Source: an uncultured Clostridia bacterium (GTDB lineage: Bacteria; Bacillota; Clostridia; Christensenellales; UBA1242). Taken from it: 8,755 nucleotides of DNA. Each line of letters begins with the position of its first letter. Position 1 is the first letter of the stretch. The notes under the pieces are model-generated. The model had not been told where the DNA came from and made no database searches. It saw nothing but the letters and a program-made list of their open reading frames with translations. The stretch is from positions 1 through 8,755 of the forward strand of contig CALWKJ010000045.1 of the NCBI GenBank assembly GCA_944381225.1. The letters run 5' to 3'. Shown in pieces: positions 1-6,341 of the stretch. The position numbers and the translations under genes were made by a program.

Positions 1-2779
1 TTTCAGGTTCTACTTTTGTTAAAATTTTATATGTAGATTCGCCATTAATGTTGCTAAGGTTTTCTTTTAAATTAGGGGTAATCAGATAAATGCCATCGCT
101 AGAAACATTGGTAGCCATGATTTTTTCAACCAAAACTGGCTCTTTAATAACAAAATTTATTTTATAATTCCACACATTTGCATCTAAGCCCAAATCTTTT
201 GCATATAAACTCAAAGATGTAGGCATAAATTCAAAATCTTTATCATTTGCATTTCTTGTTAAAGCTGTGAATTTAAAACTTCTGTTACCTAAATTTTCAA
301 CGGTGAAGTAAACGACATCTGAATTTGTTGCTTTATACTCATAAACAACATTTTTTTCAAGGGTAATTCCACCAAAAATATCCCAAATAATGTCATTGTA
401 TGTTGGCAACGTTACACCATTATTAAATTCAAAAGTTACAATTTGAGATGACAATTCTTTATTAAATTCACCAACTTCGTCGTACGCATAGAGTTCCAAA
501 GTTTTTGTTGTTGCATTAAATGATGTTATTGGAACATATACTTCAACAAGGAAATATTTTTCAATTACACAATTTTGATATAAAATTTCAAAACCACTTT
601 CACTTAATTGAAGCTCTTTTCCAACAAAAGAGGCCTTAACCCAAACTTTGCCAACTTCAACAGGAGAAATTAACTGCAAAGCTCTTAAGTAATTAGCACT
701 TATTGTTAACGAGTTTATACCATAAAGCCCATCATCTTCTGGATGAACAAAATCTTCCTGCTCTAAAACATTGTTATCAATGTCGTAAAACCCATATGAA
801 ATAGAAGAATAATCTGCATTTGAGTTGTACACCAAAGGCAAAGATTGCCCCATTTTAACAGCCACGTAAAGCAACCCACCATCTGCATCATACTTAATGT
901 CACCAATTGCCGATGAACCAATGTAGTTTGTATCTAGTCCAATTTTTACATTGTCAAGTTCTGTTACAACTATAACTTTTGCAGAAATTTCTTGGCCCGA
1001 TTCAAATCTGATGTTAATTACTCCCTCGCCACTTCCAACAAAATTAGAAGAAATCAATAAATCATATTTGTTTTTTGCAGAATTTTCATCTTTTTTAACA
1101 TAAGCGAAATTTCCATTGCCCAAATCTTGTTTAACAACTTTAAACGCATCGCCAGATATTGTGATTGTAAAAGTTGAGTATTGCAAAACTAATGTGTTTC
1201 CCTCTTTAGATTCGCTTTCAAGAACTGTGCTTTCAATTTGTGGATTCACAACAAAACTTACTGTCGAACTAGAAAACTCACCAGCTTCACTACTTAAGTA
1301 ATAAGTTCTCGAATTTAAAATTTCATTAGATTCATACACAAAACCAAATTCGCTAATTCCTTGTTTAAACACAAATGAAAAACTTTTAGAAATAGATTCA
1401 TTTTCTTCGCTTTTAATTACAATTTCAATTTTTGAACCGTTCGCAAAGCCATCTTTTGCAAGAAAGTAAAATCTTTCTCCACTTTCAAATAAATATTTGC
1501 CATTGTCTAAAGCAATTTCTTCACCTTTTGAATTTTTTATAATCAAATATTTAAAATTTTCATCTTCAATGTTTACATTTAACGAAAGGTTTTCGGAAGT
1601 TGCTGTTGTTGGAATAGCTTCAAATTTAATTGAATATCCATCTATAGAATTTTGTTTGTGATAACTTGTATATAAATTTATTTCTTCTCCATTTGAAATT
1701 TGATGTCCATCGTCTGCAAAACAAGAAATATCCGTAATTTCGTCGTATGTAGTAATTGTCAATATCCCGTTATCTTTGTCTGCTGTACTTGATTTTATGT
1801 TTGGATATTTAACATAAGAAAGTTCAAAATGTAAATAATCTGTTCCAGGCGTTGAATTCTTTTCATCAACAGTAAAAGTAAATGAATATTGATAATATCG
1901 ATTTATTTCATCTTTCAAAATAATAGTATCGTTTTGTTGCAAAATCCCTTTATCTTCAAAAGTAAATTTTGGAATTACATTTATTACTTCAGTAGAAACA
2001 GAAAAAGGAACACGAACAATTAAATTAAGAATTGCACTAGATGAATTTTTCCTTGATATGTTGAATGTTGTCTCGCCTTCCAAAATTTCTTTGCCAGATT
2101 CATCGCATATCAAAATGCTCTCAACATCAATTTTTTTGATTATGTTAATCTTTAGGGTTGTTTTTGCCTCTTCGTTAAAAGTAGAAACAACCTCAACGCT
2201 TACGTAATCAGGCAAGTCGTTAAGGTTTGGACTTAAAATAAGTTTGTTATTAGCAATAGAGACTCCGTCAATCTCTTGCATAAGAGAGTATTTAAATTCA
2301 TTTTGAGATGCGCCTTGAGGCGTAATTGTAAAAAGCGAATCATTTAAATCAAATGTGCTTCCCGTTACCTTGTCATATCCAACGTAATATTCGCTTTGAT
2401 TTGGAGTAATAGAAGAAATTGGAAGAACTGCGCTAACCGTAAAGTGTGCAGATTTTTTTACACCTTTTACTGCCACATCAACATTATTGCATTTTCTATA
2501 AGCCAAAATTGTAATTTCTGTAATTCCATCGCCGATGTATTTTGTTGAAACTTGAATGTCAGGCGAGTCATAATCAACTATGACATAATCATCTTTTGCA
2601 TTTTCAACTGTAGCGTAAATTGTGGCAGAGTTATCATTTTCGCCCAAAATTATTTGAACGCTGTCGGAACTCAAAGAAACAGTCATATTATCGTTGTTTT
2701 TACACGCTGTTAAAATTACACCAAAAAGTGCAACAAATATAAATATCAACGATGCAAAGAATGATTTAACCTTTATCAT
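1..2779 (-). CDS. Large Ig-like-repeat surface lipoprotein, 3' end beyond window
   Basis: Read on the minus strand from the ATG at 2779, this frame stays open for 926 codons to the window edge, so the C-terminus is missing. The first 26 residues form a lipoprotein signal: a short basic start (MIKVK), a hydrophobic stretch and lipobox LTAC, with the lipidated cysteine at residue 26. The mature protein should therefore be anchored on the outer face of the membrane. Residues about 32-117 look like a bacterial Ig-like (BIG2-type) domain, and the rest is beta-strand-rich, acidic and Ser/Thr/Asn-rich in several loosely similar segments, with few cysteines. No enzyme motif is visible. The start is supported by AAGGAG at 2789-2794, nine bases upstream. 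An ATG seven bases earlier opens only a six-codon frame. A role in adhesion or as an envelope scaffold is inferred from architecture alone. Confidence 0.85.
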   Translation of the reverse strand, partial: MIKVKSFFASLIFIFVALFGVILTACKNNDNMTVSLSSDSVQIILGENDNSATIYATVENAKDDYVIVDYDSPDIQVSTKYIGDGITEITILAYRKCNNVDVAVKGVKKSAHFTVSAVLPISSITPNQSEYYVGYDKVTGSTFDLNDSLFTITPQGASQNEFKYSLMQEIDGVSIANNKLILSPNLNDLPDYVSVEVVSTFNEEAKTTLKINIIKKIDVESILICDESGKEILEGETTFNISRKNSSSAILNLIVRVPFSVSTEVINVIPKFTFEDKGILQQNDTIILKDEINRYYQYSFTFTVDEKNSTPGTDYLHFELSYVKYPNIKSSTADKDNGILTITTYDEITDISCFADDGHQISNGEEINLYTSYHKQNSIDGYSIKFEAIPTTATSENLSLNVNIEDENFKYLIIKNSKGEEIALDNGKYLFESGERFYFLAKDGFANGSKIEIVIKSEENESISKSFSFVFKQGISEFGFVYESNEILNSRTYYLSSEAGEFSSSTVSFVVNPQIESTVLESESKEGNTLVLQYSTFTITISGDAFKVVKQDLGNGNFAYVKKDENSAKNKYDLLISSNFVGSGEGVINIRFESGQEISAKVIVVTELDNVKIGLDTNYIGSSAIGDIKYDADGGLLYVAVKMGQSLPLVYNSNADYSSISYGFYDIDNNVLEQEDFVHPEDDGLYGINSLTISANYLRALQLISPVEVGKVWVKASFVGKELQLSESGFEILYQNCVIEKYFLVEVYVPITSFNATTKTLELYAYDEVGEFNKELSSQIVTFEFNNGVTLPTYNDIIWDIFGGITLEKNVVYEYKATNSDVVYFTVENLGNRSFKFTALTRNANDKDFEFMPTSLSLYAKDLGLDANVWNYKINFVIKEPVLVEKIMATNVSSDGIYLITPNLKENLSNINGESTYKILTKVEPE

Positions 2780-2788
2780 TATCCATTT

Positions 2789-2794
2789 CTCCTT
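2789..2794 (-). promoter_or_regulatory. Ribosome binding site of the lipoprotein gene
   Basis: AAGGAG on the minus strand lies nine bases before the ATG at 2779 and only two bases before a competing ATG at 2786. The spacing therefore selects the 2779 start, which also gives a proper lipoprotein signal. Confidence 0.7.
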
Positions 2795-2853
2795 GTCTTA
2801 TTGTCTACAAATGTCAAATTTTTATTATTACATAATAAATTAATCTCACGGTA

Positions 2854-2882
2854 ATTATATTATTAATTAATATGGCTGTCAA
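2854..2882 (-). promoter_or_regulatory. Consensus sigma-A promoter of the lipoprotein gene
   Basis: On the minus strand the -35 box TTGACA (2877-2882) and the -10 box TATAAT (2854-2859) both match the consensus exactly and are separated by 17 bases. Transcription should begin near 2847, giving a leader of about 65-70 bases before the ATG at 2779. A perfect housekeeping promoter suggests strong vegetative expression of the lipoprotein, independent of the spoIIID gene upstream. Confidence 0.85.
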
Positions 2883-2984
2883 ATATTTTAACGGAAATAT
2901 CATTTTTTTTGATATTTTTCGACAACATAAAAAACTAAAAAATTTTTTTTATTTAATGTAAAAAAAATAAAAATAAAAATAAAT

Positions 2985-3018
2985 AAAAAAAATCATATTT
3001 TAATGAATTAAAATATGA
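2985..3018 (-). terminator. A+T-only hairpin with U tract after spoIIID
   Basis: A perfect inverted repeat has 12-base arms (2993-3004 and 3007-3018) around a two-base centre. On the minus strand it is followed by eight T at 2985-2992, so it has the layout of an intrinsic terminator for spoIIID, whose stop is at 3052. The stem is nearly all A-T, so it is weaker than usual. A palindromic protein-binding site is the alternative. Confidence 0.5.
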
Positions 3019-3051
3019 AATAAATTAATTAATAATAAAAATTAATTTTTT

Positions 3052-3294
3052 TTATTTTTTTAAATATTTTTTCTTAGTCGCCTCTCCACCCCTCAAATGT
3101 TTTTCATTAAAATTATTTTGCAAAATAATTTTAACTTTTTCGTATAAATCAACATTTATTTTTTTTAATTTTTTTTGTATGTCATTATGAACTGTGCTTT
3201 TGGAAAATCCAAAATACAAAGCTGTTTTTCTTATCGTAGAATTATTGTCAATTAAATAATTTGCAAAACATATCGCTCTATCAACATTGTTCAC
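3052..3294 (-). CDS. spoIIID: Stage III sporulation protein D (SpoIIID)
   Basis: SpoIIID is the small DNA-binding regulator that acts in the mother cell during the sigma-E stage, switching some sigma-E genes off and others on. The protein is 80 residues from the chosen start, slightly shorter than the roughly 93-residue Bacillus protein. The helix-turn-helix spans about residues 19-42 and contains the family signature SKSTVHND (31-38). The second DNA-contact element HLRGGEATKKKY (66-77) is intact, and a short basic tail follows. I chose GTG at 3294 because AGGAG lies eight bases upstream (3303-3307) and because this start aligns with the Bacillus N-terminus. An in-frame TTG at 3330 has no ribosome site and falls inside the promoter. 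The gene follows spoIIQ and acpP on the same strand, as spoIIID follows spoIIQ in Clostridioides. Confidence 0.93.
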   Translation of the reverse strand: MNNVDRAICFANYLIDNNSTIRKTALYFGFSKSTVHNDIQKKLKKINVDLYEKVKIILQNNFNEKHLRGGEATKKKYLKK

Positions 3295-3302
3295 ACTACA
3301 CT

Positions 3303-3307
3303 CTCCT
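3303..3307 (-). promoter_or_regulatory. Ribosome binding site deciding the GTG start of spoIIID
   Basis: AGGAG on the minus strand, eight bases before GTG at 3294. It lies within the sequence that would be coding if the upstream TTG at 3330 were used, so it argues for the shorter protein. Confidence 0.75.
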
Positions 3308-3316
3308 AACAAAAAC

Positions 3317-3345
3317 AATGTATGAGTCAATGTTTAAAATTATGT
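3317..3345 (-). promoter_or_regulatory. Sigma-E-type promoter of spoIIID
   Basis: On the minus strand a -10 element CATACATT (3317-3324) lies 14 bases downstream of ACATAAT (3339-3345). The sigma-E consensus, as I recall it, has CATACA at -10 and an ATA-centred -35 at about this spacing. In Bacillus, spoIIID is transcribed by sigma-E, so motif and gene agree. Transcription would start near 3310, just before the ribosome site at 3303-3307. Confidence 0.7.
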
Positions 3346-3475
3346 CTTATTTTGTCGTTAAAAGTACTTTATTGCAAATGCATGCCATTATGTATTTCAC
3401 ACATTTTTATCTATACTTTTAAATTCTAAAAAATACTTTTTGTAATTTCAGTTTTATATTGGCAAAACCTTTATT
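3346..3475. other. Intergenic stretch between spoIIID promoter and acpP terminator
   Basis: About 130 A+T-rich bases with no open frame of interest, no tRNA-like structure and no clear second promoter. It insulates the terminated acpP unit from spoIIID. I see nothing further that I can support. Confidence 0.6.
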
Positions 3476-3503
3476 AAAAAAAACGAAAGGCTTTACCTTT
3501 CGC
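3476..3503 (-). terminator. Strong intrinsic terminator of acpP
   Basis: On the minus strand the stem CGAAAGG (3496-3502) pairs with CCTTTCG (3484-3490) around a five-base loop, followed at once by eight T (3476-3483). It lies about 30 bases past the acpP stop and should prevent read-through into spoIIID. Confidence 0.9.
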
Positions 3504-3533
3504 TTGTGTTAAATTTATTTCATAAATAAAATA

Positions 3534-3761
3534 TTAATTTTTAGAGTCAATTAAATCTACAATAGATTTCACTGTTGATAATTTCATTGCTTCATCGTCC
3601 GGAATTGCAATTCCAAACTCGTCTTCTAAAGTCATCAACATCTCAACTGTATCCAAAGAATCTGCACCCAAATCTTCAATCAATCTTGAATCTTCTGTTA
3701 TTTTATCTTCGGCAATACCCAACTGACTAGCTATTAATTTTTTTACTTTATCAAGTGTCAT
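3534..3761 (-). CDS. acpP: Acyl carrier protein
   Basis: This is the 75-residue acidic carrier of the type II fatty acid synthase. It carries growing acyl chains on a 4'-phosphopantetheine arm. The attachment motif GADSLD is present, with the modified serine at residue 35, followed by the conserved helix II (DTVEMLMTLEDEF) and the C-terminal helix. ATG at 3761 is the start because GGAGG (3767-3771) precedes it by five bases. A second ATG at 3773 overlaps that ribosome site and would lie only a few bases from the predicted transcript start. The gene has its own sigma-A promoter and strong terminator, so it appears monocistronic. It lies between spoIIQ and spoIIID, not beside fab genes or plsX-rnc where acpP is usual. 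A dedicated sporulation or polyketide role is possible, but the sequence looks like a normal housekeeping ACP. Confidence 0.95.
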   Translation of the reverse strand: MTLDKVKKLIASQLGIAEDKITEDSRLIEDLGADSLDTVEMLMTLEDEFGIAIPDDEAMKLSTVKSIVDLIDSKN

Positions 3762-3766
3762 ATTTT

Positions 3767-3771
3767 CCTCC
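3767..3771 (-). promoter_or_regulatory. Ribosome binding site deciding the acpP start
   Basis: GGAGG on the minus strand, five bases before ATG 3761. The alternative upstream ATG (3771-3773) shares bases with this element, so it cannot be the start this site serves. Confidence 0.75.
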
Positions 3772-3782
3772 ATAACGCTACA

Positions 3783-3811
3783 AATATATCATGTTTTTAA
3801 AAAAATGTAAA
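3783..3811 (-). promoter_or_regulatory. Sigma-A extended -10 promoter of acpP
   Basis: On the minus strand TTTACA (3806-3811), a 17-base spacer and TATATT (3783-3788) form a near-consensus promoter with an extended -10 TG. The predicted start is near 3776, giving a leader of only about 15 bases. This uncouples acpP from the upstream spoIIQ gene and implies growth-phase expression. Confidence 0.7.
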
Positions 3812-3857
3812 GTGTTTGAAAATTGTTTATATGACAGCTTGATTTGATAGTTTTTTC

Positions 3858-4433
3858 TTATTTTTCAGAAAGTGTTAAATAATTTGAAGGATCCACTTTT
3901 TGCCCATCTTTGTAAAGCTCAAAGTGCAAATGATTTCCACTTAACAATTCGTTTGCAGAAGACTGTGACATCTGTCCAATTTTTTGACCTTTTTTAACTT
4001 CGTCAGATATGGTAACATCGGTTTCTTCGTCCAAAGATGAATATTTGCTAACATAACCATTTTCATGTGTTACTGTTATTGTAGTTCCGTTTTCATATGA
4101 TGTTGTTACATCTGTTACAACGCCATCAAGAACCGAATACACATCCAAGTTGTCAGACGTCATATCTACAGCCATATGACTTTCCCATTGCTTAAGCGTC
4201 TCATTGTACATTAGCTCTGTATCGCTGTACCACTTTAAAACATTTGGTGAATTAACTGGCAACGAAAACACAACTGGCTGAGTATCTGTTGGAACTTCAT
4301 TCTCATTTGGTTTTTGTGGTTCTGTTGACAAAACTATCCCCAAAGCAATGCCTAGCACAAGCACTAATGCCAAAGCATAATATCCATACCTTTTGATAAA
4401 CCCAATTACCTTTCCTTTTCTATTATTTTCCAT
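3858..4433 (-). CDS. spoIIQ: SpoIIQ-like M23/LytM-domain sporulation protein
   Basis: SpoIIQ sits in the forespore membrane and binds SpoIIIAH across the intermembrane space, helping engulfment and the feeding channel. The 191-residue protein has a short basic cytoplasmic N-terminus, one membrane segment (about 19-36), a Pro/Asn/Glu/Thr linker and a LytM/M23 domain (about 80-186). The metal motif looks complete: His86 and Asp90 in SHMAVD, then HLH at 168-170. Bacillus SpoIIQ lacks the first histidine, whereas clostridial SpoIIQ keeps it, so this one may bind zinc and have peptidase activity. It ends soon after the domain and lacks the long acidic tail of Bacillus SpoIIQ. ATG 4433 is chosen because GGAGG (4439-4443) precedes it by five bases; the upstream GTG at 4445 overlaps that site. 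Proximity to spoIIID supports SpoIIQ over a generic M23 endopeptidase. Confidence 0.85.
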   Translation of the reverse strand: MENNRKGKVIGFIKRYGYYALALVLVLGIALGIVLSTEPQKPNENEVPTDTQPVVFSLPVNSPNVLKWYSDTELMYNETLKQWESHMAVDMTSDNLDVYSVLDGVVTDVTTSYENGTTITVTHENGYVSKYSSLDEETDVTISDEVKKGQKIGQMSQSSANELLSGNHLHFELYKDGQKVDPSNYLTLSEK

Positions 4434-4493
4434 TTTTACCTCCACACGAATTATTGACAGATATTTTTTTGTTATACATATAAATTTTAAAAT

Positions 4494-4946
4494 TTAATAA
4501 CTGCCCAATAGTAGTGGAGTTCCAATATAAATTTTACCTTTATTATAATAGCCCTGAACATTTACCTTTTTGCCATTATAGGACACTGCCGTATCAAAAG
4601 CATTTGTATAGCCAACAAAATTATCAAAATTATTCTCTAATAAAGTAATACAAAGTTCTTCAATTATTTTGTTATATAATGCTTTATTTCCATCAAATAT
4701 AAATGTTACACCACTTATGTCTTTAACAGAACTTGCTATGTCTTTGTATTTTTTATAATCGCAATTTATAATTTGTCCATTGCCATTATTTAAAACATTT
4801 ATATTTTCAAAAGGCAAATTTTGTTTACTAGATGTAAACACCTGAACCTTTAAATTGCTGTACTTTGAAAAATCATATTCATTTTTAAATAAAGAAACAC
4901 TAAATAAAAAAACACATAACATAATAAAAACAATAAATTTTTTCAT
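4494..4946 (-). CDS. Short YwmB-like secreted protein
   Basis: This 150-residue protein has an N-terminal signal or anchor segment (about 4-20) and so is probably exported. Its C-terminal half resembles the YwmB family of spore formers: a G-Y-T element at 112-114, then YNGKKVNVQ (123-131), and the ending IYIGTPLLLGSY, which matches the family's GTP-hydrophobic-Y terminus. It is about 100 residues shorter than Bacillus YwmB, and the N-terminal half is poorly matched. YwmB has no established biochemical role, but its gene commonly lies near murA, spoIID and spoIIQ. That context is repeated here, with spoIIQ 60 bases downstream. I chose ATG at 4946 because it gives a normal signal peptide. It has no visible ribosome site, and neither has the in-frame TTG at 4982, so the start is uncertain. 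Confidence 0.6.
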   Translation of the reverse strand: MKKFIVFIMLCVFLFSVSLFKNEYDFSKYSNLKVQVFTSSKQNLPFENINVLNNGNGQIINCDYKKYKDIASSVKDISGVTFIFDGNKALYNKIIEELCITLLENNFDNFVGYTNAFDTAVSYNGKKVNVQGYYNKGKIYIGTPLLLGSY

Positions 4947-4980
4947 GTAAAATTTATTGACATAAAAAATATTTTTAAAC

Positions 4981-5014
4981 AAAAAATCGGGCTATATGCC
5001 CGAAATGCCCGATT
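4981..5014 (-). terminator. Terminator with two alternative 5' arms
   Basis: On the minus strand the 3' arm GCCCGA (4987-4992), followed by T residues (4981-4986), can pair with either of two upstream TCGGGC copies. The near copy (4998-5003) gives a six-base stem with a five-base loop. The far copy (5007-5012), extended to eight pairs, has a 14-base loop. It lies about 20 bases after the stop of the dehydrogenase-like gene and just before the YwmB-like gene. It should end or attenuate transcription between them. Confidence 0.75.
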
Positions 5015-5031
5015 AATTTTATAATTATATA

Positions 5032-6231
5032 TTAAAATGAATTAGCCAATCCAATTCCACCAATTAACTCAACAATATAGTTATTATCACATACAAAAGG
5101 CAATACATTTACTGCACTAAAAACGTCGCTTAATTTAGGCGTTTCATGAGTAAAAATATCATCATATGATTTTATAATGTTTAACATTTGGTCTTGTTCA
5201 TCTATTCTTTTATTGCATTGATATAAAAACTCTTCTTTTAAATTATTTAATCTAGTTAACAACTCTTTTTTTGATAAAATTGAATTAAAATATTGAAAAT
5301 TATTAATTTTTTTGCAAAAAATGTCATTTTTTTGAATATTTTTTATAATTTTTGAAAAATTTGGAAATTCTAGTTGTTTAATCTTTTTTTGCAAAAACAA
5401 ATTTTTATAGCACAAAAGCAAAATCTTAGACGACAATAAAACAATTTCTCCGTTCGAAGAATAATTATTTGAATTTAAAAATATTTTTTTCATTAAGGTG
5501 TACAAATTAAAAGTTGACCATTCAAACATATTTACTTTTTCCAATTCATAAGTTGTATCAATAACTATATCCATTAATATTAATTTTGCTTCACTATCAC
5601 CTGACATAATAGATTTTAATTCTTTTTGCAGTTTCAAAATATTTTTAATTATTTGACTGCAATCAATTTGTTTATCAAATAAAATGTTTTCAAAAGATGA
5701 CATGGCAAGCATCTCTTCAAGTGACAAAATAAAATATACAGATTGCTTAATTGAATCTAACGATGACGTTTTTACTACACTTTCACTAATAAAAATCTTA
5801 TCTGGAAATTCACAATTAAAACTTCTTGTGCAGTCATAGGGATTAACGCAAACGTTAGAAAAACAAGCCAAACATCCACAAGATGATGGACACACAATGT
5901 ATGGAACACAAAAAATGTTTGCAAAATATTTTGCAACCATTACAGCTTTGTCTTCGCCATATACAATATAAACATCAAAATTTTCAAGTGTTAACATTTC
6001 GCACAGTTGCTTTAACTCGTAATTAGAAAAATTATTTTTTGATATAAAATGTTTAAATGTACAACTGCTTAATGAAACACAATTCATTATTTCAGTTAAA
6101 TGATTATTGACCATGTCTTTAGTGGAAATAATTAAAACTTTTTTGCCATCGTAATTATGTTTTAAATAGTCTTTCAATTCCAAAAAAGCGTTTTTTTTGT
6201 ATATAATTCTATTATAAAAATCATTTTCCAT
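5032..6231 (-). CDS. Degenerate glycerol-1-phosphate dehydrogenase-like protein with cysteine cluster
   Basis: The 399-residue protein follows the layout of the G1PDH/AraM branch of iron-ADH-like dehydrogenases: an N-terminal nucleotide-fold half beginning RIIYKKNAFLELKDYL, a segment resembling the dinucleotide and loop region (DVYIVYGEDKAVMVAKYFA, 86-104, then a PSS loop), and a helical C-terminal half. Key positions appear changed. The family GGG-x-x-D is YGEDKAV, the EH ligand motif reads E237-W238, and the HGE ligand motif reads N260-G-E. Metal-dependent reduction therefore looks lost. Eight cysteines fall between residues 108 and 140, including C-x3-C-x-C-x2-C (114-123), at the place of the substrate loop. 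No signal peptide is seen, so it is probably cytoplasmic. AGAGG (6238-6242), six bases before ATG 6231, supports this start over TTG at 6237. It could instead be an unrecognised family; the alignment is by eye. Confidence 0.55.
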   Translation of the reverse strand: MENDFYNRIIYKKNAFLELKDYLKHNYDGKKVLIISTKDMVNNHLTEIMNCVSLSSCTFKHFISKNNFSNYELKQLCEMLTLENFDVYIVYGEDKAVMVAKYFANIFCVPYIVCPSSCGCLACFSNVCVNPYDCTRSFNCEFPDKIFISESVVKTSSLDSIKQSVYFILSLEEMLAMSSFENILFDKQIDCSQIIKNILKLQKELKSIMSGDSEAKLILMDIVIDTTYELEKVNMFEWSTFNLYTLMKKIFLNSNNYSSNGEIVLLSSKILLLCYKNLFLQKKIKQLEFPNFSKIIKNIQKNDIFCKKINNFQYFNSILSKKELLTRLNNLKEEFLYQCNKRIDEQDQMLNIIKSYDDIFTHETPKLSDVFSAVNVLPFVCDNNYIVELIGGIGLANSF

Positions 6232-6305
6232 AAACAACCTCTATTCAGTTATAACACAGTGTAATATTCTTTTTTTCATACATTTTTGATGTTTTTTGTA
6301 AGTTT

Positions 6306-6335
6306 TTGTTTATTTTAAATAATGTATGGCATAAT
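6306..6335 (+). promoter_or_regulatory. Candidate extended -10 promoter of the deacetylase gene
   Basis: TTGTTT (6306-6311), an 18-base spacer and TGG-CATAAT (-10 at 6330-6335) resemble a sigma-A extended -10 promoter. Transcription from it would begin at about 6342, which is the A of the chosen ATG, predicting a leaderless mRNA. Confidence 0.4.
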
Positions 6336-6341
6336 AACAAT

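Noticed and set aside
1116..1301. Plus-strand open frame of 61 codons
   Set aside because: It lies antisense inside the lipoprotein gene, has no ribosome site and shows no recognisable protein.
2895..2917. Eight-base inverted repeat (AAATATCA / TGATATTT) upstream of the lipoprotein promoter
   Set aside because: It is A+T-rich, has no U tract in the direction of the nearby minus-strand genes, and is expected by chance at this composition.
4449..4477. Possible sigma-F promoter of spoIIQ (GTATA, then GTCAATAATT at 14 bases)
   Set aside because: The -35 fits and sigma-F control is expected for spoIIQ, but the -10 lacks the GG and the spacing is short, so the match is too weak to annotate.
6248..6256. 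Extended -10 (TGT-TATAAC) before the dehydrogenase-like gene
   Set aside because: There is no matching -35, and the predicted transcript start would fall inside the ribosome site.
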